Shown: positions 1 to 5,253, counted from the first letter of the stretch. The stretch: 8,605 nt of DNA from Candidatus Pacearchaeota archaeon (GCA_016186375.1 JACPLS010000037.1:1-8605), one strand, 5' to 3'. The notes: generated by a model from the letters alone, not told the origin. Numbers and translations are program-made.

Positions 1-2
1 AA

Positions 3-989
3 TTAGCATTAATAGAAGGGGGCGGCTTTGCCACGGCCTTTTCCTCTGGGCTTGCTGCAGAAACAATGCTTTTTCTTACACTATTACCAAGAGAGGATAT
101 AATTATTCCAGATGAAGTATATGGAGGAACTCTTCGCCTTCTCAAGAGTGTTTTTGCTCCTTACAATATTAACTTTTCTCAGACAGATTTTTCATCAGAA
201 GAAAAAATAAGGTCCTCTATCAAACCATCAACAAAATACTTTTTTATTGAAGCGCTGACAAATCCATCATTAATCCCAATTGACCTATCATTAATTGAAA
301 AAATATCAAAAGAAACAAATATTCCTTTTATTGCAGATATGACTTTCTGCCCGCCTTGCACTATGCGAGCATTCAGTTACAATGCTTATGCCATAATTCA
401 TAGTCTAAGTAAATATATTTCTGGTCACAATGATGTTCTTGGAGGAGCAATTATTACCAAAAATAAAGAACTTCATGAAAAACTATCTTTCCTACAAAGA
501 ACACTTGGTGCAGTCTTAGCTCCAGACGAATGTTATCGCACTATTCAAGGCATAAAGACGCTTCAAATGAGATGGAAGCATGTTAGTAAAACAGCATTAG
601 TAGCTTCTAATTTTCTATCTCAACATGATAAAATATCTAGAGTCCTTTATCCTGGACTTCAAACATATAAAGGCCATGAAATTGCTAAAAAACAAATGCA
701 AAATGGTTATGGCGGAGTTCTATCTTTTGAAATAGATCCTAAAATAGGATTAGGAAATTTGAAGGCGTTTGTAGACTCTGTGCAATCTAGAGGAGTTATT
801 AATTATGGAGAAAGCCTTGCAGCTCCTCAAACTCTCTTAGCATATCCTTATACAATGAGTCATGGCTCTCTGTCCGAATCTGATAAAGAATCTCTTGGCA
901 TAACCCCTTATTTCTTCAGACTTTCAGTTGGTTTCGAATCCCCTAGGGATATTATTAAAGATCTAGAGCGAGGATTGAGCGCGCTCTAA
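3..989 (+). CDS. Cystathionine gamma-lyase / gamma-synthase family PLP enzyme (5' partial)
   Basis: PLP-dependent enzyme of Cys/Met (trans-sulfuration) metabolism; cytosolic members act on cystathionine, homocysteine or O-acyl-homoserine. The frame is open to the window edge, so the ATG at 66 is internal: upstream codons encode family motifs (LEGGG then FSSGLAAE). About 328 residues are present of a usual 380-400, so roughly the first 60 are off-window, including the Tyr/Arg pair that binds PLP phosphate across the dimer. Visible landmarks are DEVYGGT, the PLP-ring aspartate in ADMTF (codon 336-338), the Schiff-base lysine in HSLSKYISGHND (codon 411-413), and the carboxylate-binding Arg in FFRLSVGFES. 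The usual SLGGxES segment reads SLAAPQT, and the usual MTH motif reads MSH, so the exact reaction (lyase, synthase or methionine gamma-lyase) cannot be assigned. The family call is firm. The gap of about 290 bp and separate promoters argue that it is not cotranscribed with the next operon. Confidence 0.93.
   Translation, partial: LALIEGGGFATAFSSGLAAETMLFLTLLPREDIIIPDEVYGGTLRLLKSVFAPYNINFSQTDFSSEEKIRSSIKPSTKYFFIEALTNPSLIPIDLSLIEKISKETNIPFIADMTFCPPCTMRAFSYNAYAIIHSLSKYISGHNDVLGGAIITKNKELHEKLSFLQRTLGAVLAPDECYRTIQGIKTLQMRWKHVSKTALVASNFLSQHDKISRVLYPGLQTYKGHEIAKKQMQNGYGGVLSFEIDPKIGLGNLKAFVDSVQSRGVINYGESLAAPQTLLAYPYTMSHGSLSESDKESLGITPYFFRLSVGFESPRDIIKDLERGLSAL
964..988 (+). terminator. GC-rich hairpin over the stop codon of the PLP gene
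   Basis: TAGAGCG at 964-970 pairs with CGCTCTA at 982-988 across an 11-nt loop. A nested perfect palindrome, GAGCGCGCTC, lies at 977-986. A pyrimidine-rich stretch (ttctcttcct) follows. It could help end the transcript, but archaeal termination mainly depends on T-runs and none of length is present, so the role is uncertain. Confidence 0.25.
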
Positions 990-1008
990 ATTCTCTTCCT
1001 AAGAATAG

Positions 1009-1032
1009 GTAAGTTACTTACATAAATTTATG
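1009..1032. promoter_or_regulatory. Adjacent palindromes upstream of a candidate promoter
   Basis: GTAAG TTA CTTAC (1009-1021) runs directly into the perfect 12-bp palindrome CATAAATTTATG (1021-1032). Both lie 13-36 bp upstream of the candidate BRE/TATA at 1045-1058, where archaeal activators or repressors often bind. AT-rich palindromes arise easily by chance, so this is a weak call. Confidence 0.3.
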
Positions 1033-1044
1033 TCGGTCGCTAAC

Positions 1045-1058
1045 GAAAGATTTATACT
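1045..1058 (+). promoter_or_regulatory. Candidate archaeal BRE/TATA promoter (distal)
   Basis: Purine-rich GAAAGA (1045-1050) is followed by TTTATACT (1051-1058), a good BRE plus TATA match. By the 29-30 nt spacing seen at the other promoters in this window, transcription would begin near 1080, giving a leader of about 200 nt before the 66-aa gene. That leader contains the hairpin at 1169-1187 and the inverted repeat at 1228-1250. Confidence 0.45.
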
Positions 1059-1168
1059 TTATAACTTCTCCAAATGATATTTTGTAATTATAGGAAGAAA
1101 GGAGAATTAAGAACAAGAAAAATACTGTTAAGGATTGTTGATGGGGAGAGAAGATAGTTATTTCCAAT

Positions 1169-1187
1169 ACTGCTAAAAAGTAGCAGT
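1169..1187 (+). other. 7-bp perfect hairpin in the leader region
   Basis: ACTGCTA (1169-1175), loop AAAAG, TAGCAGT (1181-1187), then TTC. It lies in the gap between the PLP gene and the 66-aa gene. It could be a leader RNA element if the distal promoter is used, or simply a chance stem. No known riboswitch motif is recognised. Confidence 0.35.
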
Positions 1188-1227
1188 TTCTGGATTCTCT
1201 TATATCGCTCTGATTTATTCCAATAAG

Positions 1228-1250
1228 AATATTTTTGTCACAAAAATATT
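1228..1250. promoter_or_regulatory. Perfect 10+10 inverted repeat overlapping the operon promoter (candidate operator)
   Basis: Left arm AATATTTTTG (1228-1237), spacer TCA, right arm CAAAAATATT (1241-1250); every position pairs. The right arm covers the BRE position and the first bases of the TATA-like element at 1248-1256. A protein bound here would block TBP/TFB, so a repressor operator is the simplest reading. Read as RNA it could also fold as a hairpin if transcription starts at the distal promoter. Confidence 0.5.
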
Positions 1251-1256
1251 AATATA
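1248..1256 (+). promoter_or_regulatory. TATA-like element, proximal promoter of the synthetase-paralogue operon
   Basis: ATTAATATA begins 29 nt before the ATG at 1277, the same distance as the TATA boxes of the genes at 5254 and 6737, so transcription would start at or next to the start codon (leaderless). CAAAAAT just upstream is the BRE position and forms part of the inverted repeat. Confidence 0.45.
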
Positions 1257-1276
1257 GCTAAGCATGTAGATAGATT

Positions 1277-1477
1277 ATGAGCATACATCAGAGACTTTCA
1301 AATTATGAGATAACTTCCCGTTACCAGTTAGTAAGAGAAGCAAGCAGGATCCTGAATGAAAATGGCTTAAGCATTCGTGGCAGACATTTAGAAGTAGAAA
1401 ACTGGCAGCAATATCAGTATGAAGTAAAAATGCATTTGGGCGCTTATTGCGGAAAAAATGCAAGGAAACGAAAATGA
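1277..1477 (+). CDS. Small hypothetical protein (66 aa), first gene of the operon
   Basis: I do not recognise a family. The protein is hydrophilic, rich in Gln, Arg and Glu, has one cysteine (in GAYCGKN) and ends in a basic tail, KNARKRK. Predicted helix-forming stretches lie around YQLVREASRILNENG and VENWQQYQYEVKMHLG. No signal peptide or membrane segment is visible. The start is the first ATG, at the leaderless spacing from a TATA-like box. Its TGA overlaps the ATG of the synthetase paralogue (ATGA at 1474-1477), which implies translational coupling and a related job. It could be a partner subunit, a regulator or an acceptor of an activated amino acid; nothing in the sequence decides between these. 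An antisense frame of similar length exists but lacks the coupling and promoter. Confidence 0.6.
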   Translation: MSIHQRLSNYEITSRYQLVREASRILNENGLSIRGRHLEVENWQQYQYEVKMHLGAYCGKNARKRK

Positions 1478-2559
1478 GCAAAACTATAAAAACATCATTA
1501 GGAGAATTTGATAAAGAAAAAATTACTGCTTTGATAAATGTACGAAGTCTTGTGTTAGATCATATTCGTAGATATTTTCGGAAAAGTAATTTTACTGAAG
1601 TTACCACTTCTTCTCTAGTAAATATTGCAGGTTCTTGCGAAAATCCATATGCATCGTTTCCTGTAAATTATTATGGAAAAGAAGCTCATCTCTCCCAGAG
1701 TGCTCAGCTCCAGTTAGAAGCTCTTGTTCTTCGATTGCGTAGACCCTTTTATACAATAAATAATTCCTTTCGGGAAGAGCATTATAATGATCCAGAACAA
1801 GCCGGAAGAAGATTAACAGAATTTACATTAATAGAATCAGAATGGCCGTTAGATAAAAAAAGTACTCCCGAACAAGGACTTAACGATGTTATTGAAACAC
1901 AAATAGACACAATTGTCTATGGGCTAGGAGGAGAAACTAGAAAATTAACATCGTTAGCATTCGATACTTTTTGTTATCGAGAAAACCCAAAATTAAACAT
2001 AAATTGGGAATATCTAGTTAATGTATTAGTTCAATTAGACCGGGGACGCTCAAAACCCTTAAATGTAATAAACTATGATGGGGCTCTCGAGCTTCTTAAT
2101 GAGCAAGGATATAATCACAAATTTGGCGATGACTTAGGAATTAAAGAAGAACGCTTAATTTTAAAACATTTTGATAATCTCCCAGTCTTTGTAACACATT
2201 TTCCAGCTTCACTAAAATTCTTCAATCTTAAACGCACTCCTGATGGCTTAAGAACATACAGCGTCGATTTACTTTTGCCTCCATTAGGAGAAACTATTGG
2301 AGGAGGTGTCCGAGAAGAAAACATAGATACATTAAAACAACAATATATAGAATCTAGAGTTGCTAATTATTTGCGTGAAAAAGGAAGAGACCCAATAGCT
2401 CCTTTTTCAGAATATTTTTCCATTTTTGAGCAAGAGGCGCCTTTATTGCGTGCAGGTTATGGCTTAGGCTTTGAACGTTTTATAGGTTTTCTTCTGAACA
2501 GTAACGATATTTTGAATACTATTGCTTATAGAACTCTTCAACCAGGAGGAAGAACATGA
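1474..2559 (+). CDS. AsnRS/AspRS catalytic-core paralogue (archaeal asparagine synthetase AS-AR-like)
   Basis: Class IIb synthetase core of 361 aa without the N-terminal OB-fold anticodon-binding domain. The flipping-loop region is near residues 53-83 (YGKEAHLSQSAQLQ). Motif 2 is FREEH at 99-103 with RRLTEFTLIESE at 112-123. An AsnRS-like GETIGGGVREE lies at 272-282 and motif 3, GYGLGFER, at 328-335, so ATP and aminoacyl-adenylate residues appear intact. Known relatives in Pyrococcus (AS-AR/AsnRS2) activate aspartate and release asparagine with ammonia, without tRNA. The same reaction is the best guess here, but this protein is longer than the roughly 300-aa Pyrococcus enzyme, and its context suggests it may activate Asp/Asn or an analogue for another product. 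I chose the ATG at 1474 (overlapping the upstream TGA, AAGGAA upstream) over an in-frame TTG at 1447. Its own TGA overlaps the cupin start. Confidence 0.88.
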   Translation: MSKTIKTSLGEFDKEKITALINVRSLVLDHIRRYFRKSNFTEVTTSSLVNIAGSCENPYASFPVNYYGKEAHLSQSAQLQLEALVLRLRRPFYTINNSFREEHYNDPEQAGRRLTEFTLIESEWPLDKKSTPEQGLNDVIETQIDTIVYGLGGETRKLTSLAFDTFCYRENPKLNINWEYLVNVLVQLDRGRSKPLNVINYDGALELLNEQGYNHKFGDDLGIKEERLILKHFDNLPVFVTHFPASLKFFNLKRTPDGLRTYSVDLLLPPLGETIGGGVREENIDTLKQQYIESRVANYLREKGRDPIAPFSEYFSIFEQEAPLLRAGYGLGFERFIGFLLNSNDILNTIAYRTLQPGGRT

Positions 2560-2948
2560 GTATACATAATTCCATTTTTAACAAACTTCCTCACAAAATT
2601 GTCAAAACAGCAATAGAAGAAGTTAATCTCTTTCCATTAGGCATATTTGAAGGAAGAGCATTTACTCTTGTTACCCTTGAGCAAGGCAAATATTATCCTC
2701 CACATGTACATAATAAATCACAATCAAAAGTCCATATTATTTTTGGAAATGGTACATTTATCCTAGATGGAAAAGAACAACAATACAAGAAAGGCGACGT
2801 TTTCTTAATTAAATCTAGAGTCAGCCACGGCTTTCGCGTTAAGGAGCAAACCTTGTTTTTATCGATAGAAACTCCGCCAATTATTAATCCAAAAACAAAT
2901 GAAGTTGATATTGAATATGTTGATAGCAAAGCAATAGGAGGTTTATAA
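2556..2948 (+). CDS. Small single-domain cupin protein
   Basis: 130 aa, one cupin barrel. Motif 1 is GKYYPPHVHNKSQSKVHII (His50 and His52 as metal ligands) with FGNG following. Motif 2 is GDVFLIKSRVSHGF (His91 as third ligand). The glutamate normally found four or five residues after the second His is replaced (NKSQS), so a three-His metal site or loss of metal is likely. Cupins of this size serve as dioxygenases, isomerases, epimerases or ligand-binding proteins; no choice is possible from sequence alone. The start ATG overlaps the TGA of the synthetase paralogue and has a strong Shine-Dalgarno sequence, AGGAGG, at 2544-2549. This shows coupled expression and suggests that it acts on the synthetase's product or substrate. 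Soluble, no signal peptide. Confidence 0.87.
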   Translation: MSIHNSIFNKLPHKIVKTAIEEVNLFPLGIFEGRAFTLVTLEQGKYYPPHVHNKSQSKVHIIFGNGTFILDGKEQQYKKGDVFLIKSRVSHGFRVKEQTLFLSIETPPIINPKTNEVDIEYVDSKAIGGL

Positions 2949-2952
2949 TAAA

Positions 2953-3678
2953 ATGGGTTTTCCTGGATGGCATAGTGGGGCTATCTGTCCTTATTGTAAG
3001 CCTAGATATTTAATTCCTTCAAGTCACTATTGCCAAGAAAGACGTAAAGCAGAATGGAAAGAATGGGAAGAAAGAGAAAATATAAAAAAGGAGGAGAAGG
3101 AATGGATCCAAAAAAATAAAGGTTATCTAAAAACTCTTCGTGAAAAGAGGCAACGAGAATGTCAAGATATCCTAATTTATAATCAAATGATTAAAGATAG
3201 TTCTAAGAAGCCAGAAGATTTAATTGTTTCTTTAGAATTTAGTATTCTCTCAGTATTAGTAAATACAGATCATTCTGAGTTTAATGTAAAATATTTAGAG
3301 AGTAAATATCCAGAGTTAATAAGATTCTATGGTCCTGTAACCACAATTCAAAGTGATGATTTTGCAAGATTTTACATTTGTAAATCTGAAATAAGGCCAA
3401 CAAAATATATGCCAGAATATGCAAACAGATTTCAATATCATAATGATGATCTTCCAGAAAATTATTCTCTAAATCGCTGGCATGCAAGGTGGTTGAAGGA
3501 TCAAAAATTTACTTTTCCTAGAGAAAACTTTAATGAAGTTGAAATAGCATTAAAATTAGATAAATTAGATCCAAAAAATAAAAGAAAATTAGTAACATTT
3601 ATTTCTTCTTTAACTGCAAGTGATATTGCTTATAATAAAAATATAGCGAAGGGAGGTCGAGTGAAAATAACAAGGTAG
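2953..3678 (+). CDS. Hypothetical protein with N-terminal Cys/His cluster and charged helix (241 aa)
   Basis: Family not recognised. The N-terminus carries CPYC (Cys12, Cys15) and HYC (His25, Cys27), a spacing suited to one zinc ion. A very charged Lys/Glu-rich stretch follows (about residues 29-70), which reads as a long helix or coiled coil. The rest is a mixed globular region containing Trp-rich NRWHARWLKDQ near 174-184 and a C-terminal basic end. No membrane segment or catalytic motif is seen. The ATG lies 4 nt after the cupin stop with AGGAGG at 2936-2941, so it is certainly in the operon. The zinc cluster plus basic helix suggests nucleic-acid or protein binding, perhaps a regulator or scaffold of the pathway; this is inference. 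Confidence 0.75.
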   Translation: MGFPGWHSGAICPYCKPRYLIPSSHYCQERRKAEWKEWEERENIKKEEKEWIQKNKGYLKTLREKRQRECQDILIYNQMIKDSSKKPEDLIVSLEFSILSVLVNTDHSEFNVKYLESKYPELIRFYGPVTTIQSDDFARFYICKSEIRPTKYMPEYANRFQYHNDDLPENYSLNRWHARWLKDQKFTFPRENFNEVEIALKLDKLDPKNKRKLVTFISSLTASDIAYNKNIAKGGRVKITR

Positions 3679-3679
3679 A

Positions 3680-3739
3680 ATGAAACAATGGAAAAAACTT
3701 AGAGAGTATATATTAGAAAGAAGAGCTAAAAGAAAATAA
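3680..3739 (+). CDS. Possible microORF, 19-aa basic peptide
   Basis: The ATG lies one base after the stop of the 241-aa gene and codes for MKQWKKLREY followed by ILERRAKRK. Nine of 19 residues are Lys or Arg and it would form an amphipathic helix. AAGGTAGA just upstream is a weak ribosome-binding site. It may be a real small peptide of the operon, a chance frame, or the decayed end of something longer. Confidence 0.25.
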   Translation: MKQWKKLREYILERRAKRK

Positions 3740-3756
3740 AAGTAACTGGAGAGTAT

Positions 3757-3792
3757 ATGACTGTTGAAGGAGGATATAGAGAGAAAACATGA
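3757..3792 (+). CDS. Possible 11-aa leader peptide coupled to the AlaRS-like gene
   Basis: ATG at 3757 with GGAG about 7 nt upstream encodes MTVEGGYREKT and stops in an ATGA overlap with the AlaRS-like start at 3789. The AAGGAGG at 3767-3773 lies inside it, 15 nt from the ATG at 3789, which is long for a Shine-Dalgarno sequence. Translation of this short frame could deliver ribosomes to the next start. Very short, so uncertain. Confidence 0.25.
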   Translation: MTVEGGYREKT

Positions 3793-4433
3793 ACTATAGT
3801 GATCTAAGAGAACAAATACAAGCATGGCCCAAACATGAAGGAACACAGAAAGTAGTGAGAGCGCCAATTATCCACGAAGGGTTTCCCGGACAATTTAATT
3901 TAAGTTTCTCAGAATATCATTGGCTGCAGGAATTTGAAAATTATGTGCAATTTAACCATGACTATTGTATATCTACAGTTCAGAGTTGTATTAGACTTGC
4001 TGACTTTCCATTTATAAGCGGAGAAGAAGGGTATCGGTACTTAGGAGTTTTTGAGTTAGCTGATGTGTATGGTGCATTGAACTTTGCTAGGAAAGTTGAC
4101 TACTCTCTCTTGTATCGCGCGCAGATACGTAGTTTTGTTGACTTTTTGGTGCAAGAGGGAATACCAAAAGAATTCGTGCATGCTTCTTATTGTACTGGCG
4201 GAAATGTTGATATGCTAACAAACGGCAAGTATACCTTTCAGTTTCAAGTGCCCAAGGATTTATTTTCAAAAGATGCTTTTTTAGAAGCAGGCGTTCCTAA
4301 AGAGAATCTCATTCCAGACACAAGTAGAAATACGTTTCTTGCGCTTCATCTTTATAGGCCAACTATGTGGGGATACCGCAATGAATTATTTGTTGATATT
4401 GGAATAAATAAAAAAAAAGATTGCTTGATATAG
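3789..4433 (+). CDS. AlaRS-like catalytic-core protein, N-terminal part (frame breaks at 4410-4418)
   Basis: First 210 residues of a class II synthetase core related to alanyl-tRNA synthetase. Aligned by eye, CIRL (67-70) matches the AlaRS CVRAGG region, RYLGVFEL (83-90) matches motif 2 RHHTFFEML with the ATP-binding Arg kept (Arg83), GIPKEFVHASY (124-134) matches the PKERLWVTVY strand, and GYRNELFVDIG (195-205) matches GPCTEIFYDHG with both cysteines gone. Reading in this frame ends four codons after a run of nine A (DCLI, stop at 4431-4433), while homology continues in the -1 frame from 4418. Spliced, the protein has 377 aa. Start: ATG at 3789, overlapping the stop of the 11-aa frame. Last member of the operon. 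The frame change may be a sequencing error, a real mutation or slippage. Confidence 0.8.
   Translation: MNYSDLREQIQAWPKHEGTQKVVRAPIIHEGFPGQFNLSFSEYHWLQEFENYVQFNHDYCISTVQSCIRLADFPFISGEEGYRYLGVFELADVYGALNFARKVDYSLLYRAQIRSFVDFLVQEGIPKEFVHASYCTGGNVDMLTNGKYTFQFQVPKDLFSKDAFLEAGVPKENLIPDTSRNTFLALHLYRPTMWGYRNELFVDIGINKKKDCLI
4410..4418 (+). other. A9 slip site joining the two AlaRS-like reading frames
   Basis: Nine A read as AAA AAA AAA in the upstream frame. A -1 shift at 4412-4418 gives ...NKKK then AGA (4418-4420) and continues RLLDIGTAELL. A single missing A would have the same effect. The stop comes 12 bases later in the original frame, as in dnaX-type frameshifting, but I see no clear downstream stem or upstream Shine-Dalgarno stimulator. 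Confidence 0.6.
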
Positions 4434-4921
4434 GAACTGCTGAATTATTATTTTGGAAGCCTCGTTATCGCGAAAGTGAAACAGAAGCGCGAAACATTAT
4501 CGGTCTAAAGGAAGACAATAACTCATCTTTTTTCATTACAGGTATTGGGCTAGAGCGTTTGTGCATGGCTACAAACAGCTTGGAAAGAGTGCAAGATATA
4601 GACTATATCAAACCATTTTATAATTTAATGGAACAGCAGATTGGAAAAAGAAATTTTCTTGCAGGTGAGAGCCTAAGAGCCTTACATAGAATTTATTCTG
4701 ATATTTTGAAATTCAGCATACCTACTTTAAGTAGACAACGAAGATATAAAATTAATAGGCTTATCAGAAATATTCTAGAAGCACAGATTACTTCATCAGA
4801 AATAGAAAGATTATTAAAAATTCATACAGAAACACAGCCTTGGCATCCTGAACTTGCTAAGGGCATTGATTTCACACTATATAAAATTGAAGTATATAGA
4901 AAAGGAGATGAGAGAAGATAA
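4418..4921 (+). CDS. AlaRS-like catalytic-core protein, C-terminal part (-1 frame)
   Basis: Continues the AlaRS homology without loss. RLLDIGTAELLFWKP aligns with RYIEIWNIVFMQF; motif 3 is TGIGLER (spliced residues 251-257), and VQDIDYIKPF matches NYDIDLFRTLI. The segment from LRALHRIYSD to INRLIRNIL matches the start of the AlaRS helical, acceptor-stem-binding domain. The protein then ends: the rest of that domain, the editing domain and C-Ala are missing (377 aa in all against about 870). The residue before TGIGLER is Ile, where AlaRS has the Asp that, as I recall, binds the substrate amino group, so the substrate is probably not plain alanine. The only stand-alone start in this frame is TTG at 4421, without a ribosome site, so independent translation is unlikely. 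Confidence 0.78.
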   Translation, partial: RLLDIGTAELLFWKPRYRESETEARNIIGLKEDNNSSFFITGIGLERLCMATNSLERVQDIDYIKPFYNLMEQQIGKRNFLAGESLRALHRIYSDILKFSIPTLSRQRRYKINRLIRNILEAQITSSEIERLLKIHTETQPWHPELAKGIDFTLYKIEVYRKGDERR

Positions 4922-5200
4922 CAAACACTTTTAAATCAACAGTTTACAAAATAACTATAAACGGCATCTCTCCCTTTCACATCTCAAGAAAGGGCTGGAA
5001 AAGAATTGATCGAAAAAGCTGATAGAGCTAACTTATTACACAGTGTCATGCTCAGAGTAAAATATAGCGGGAATTTTGTCATTAGAGCAAAGTACTATTA
5101 CATAAATACTAAAGCAGATGCACATTTAAATTATTTGAGAAAAAACAACCTCGAACAATCAGAGTTGAGTTTTATTGAGATAGAAATTAGTTTAATCTGA
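4908..5200 (+). pseudogene. Probable broken small gene after the AlaRS-like gene
   Basis: Two adjoining frames read like one small protein. Frame 1 (4912-5022) gives TFKSTVYKITINGISPFHIS with no ATG/GTG/TTG start. Frame 2 then gives ERAGKELIEKADRANLL and runs to a stop at 5198-5200, ending SFIEIEISLI. Loss of one G at GGG (about 4992-4994) would join them as ISRKAGKELIEKA, giving a protein of about 90-95 aa. A second indel near the ATG at 4908 would be needed to supply a start. AGGAG at 4903-4907 lies inside the end of the AlaRS-like gene. Alternatively only the 64-aa TTG frame 5006-5200 is real. No family is recognised; the pattern suggests alternating beta strands and helices. Together with the A9 frame break next door, it fits either local decay or poor sequence quality. 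Confidence 0.4.
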
Positions 5201-5217
5201 TAATTTTATATCAATAC

Positions 5218-5232
5218 CGAAACATTTATATA
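5218..5232 (+). promoter_or_regulatory. Archaeal BRE/TATA promoter, leaderless
   Basis: CGAAACA (5218-5224) followed by TTTATATA (5225-5232). The TATA box begins 29 nt before the ATG at 5254, so the transcript should start at the start codon. This is the clearest promoter of the window. Confidence 0.75.
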
Positions 5233-5253
5233 CTATAGAGTAGTAACATAATT

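Noticed and set aside
930..943. GGTTTCGAATCCCC looks like a tRNA T-arm.
   Set aside because: It lies in the conserved VGFES coding segment of the PLP gene, and no acceptor stem, D-arm or anticodon arm surrounds it.
1074..1157. 27-codon frame starting ATG at 1074.
   Set aside because: Its ATG lies upstream of the start predicted from the TATA box at 1051, it has no ribosome site, and the frame is short enough for chance.
1275..1481. Antisense 68-codon frame over the 66-aa gene.
   Set aside because: No promoter or neighbour coupling; the plus frame has ATGA overlap with the synthetase gene. Treated as a shadow.
1277..2570. The 66-aa protein and the cupin both begin MSIH.
   Set aside because: Four shared residues at two start sites with no further similarity; most likely coincidence.
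3088..3120. Strong Shine-Dalgarno-like GGAGGAGAAGG followed by ATG at 3102 inside the 241-aa gene.
   Set aside because: The ATG is out of frame and stops after five codons; the purine run just encodes the Lys/Glu helix.
3610..3867. Antisense 85-codon hydrophobic frame.
   Set aside because: Composition (Ser, Leu, Phe, Ile) is what A-rich coding DNA gives when read backwards; it crosses the start of the AlaRS-like gene.
4410..4470. Programmed frameshift stimulator downstream of A9.
   Set aside because: I looked for a stem within the next 50 bases and an upstream Shine-Dalgarno-like stimulator and found none convincing, so programmed shifting is only one option.
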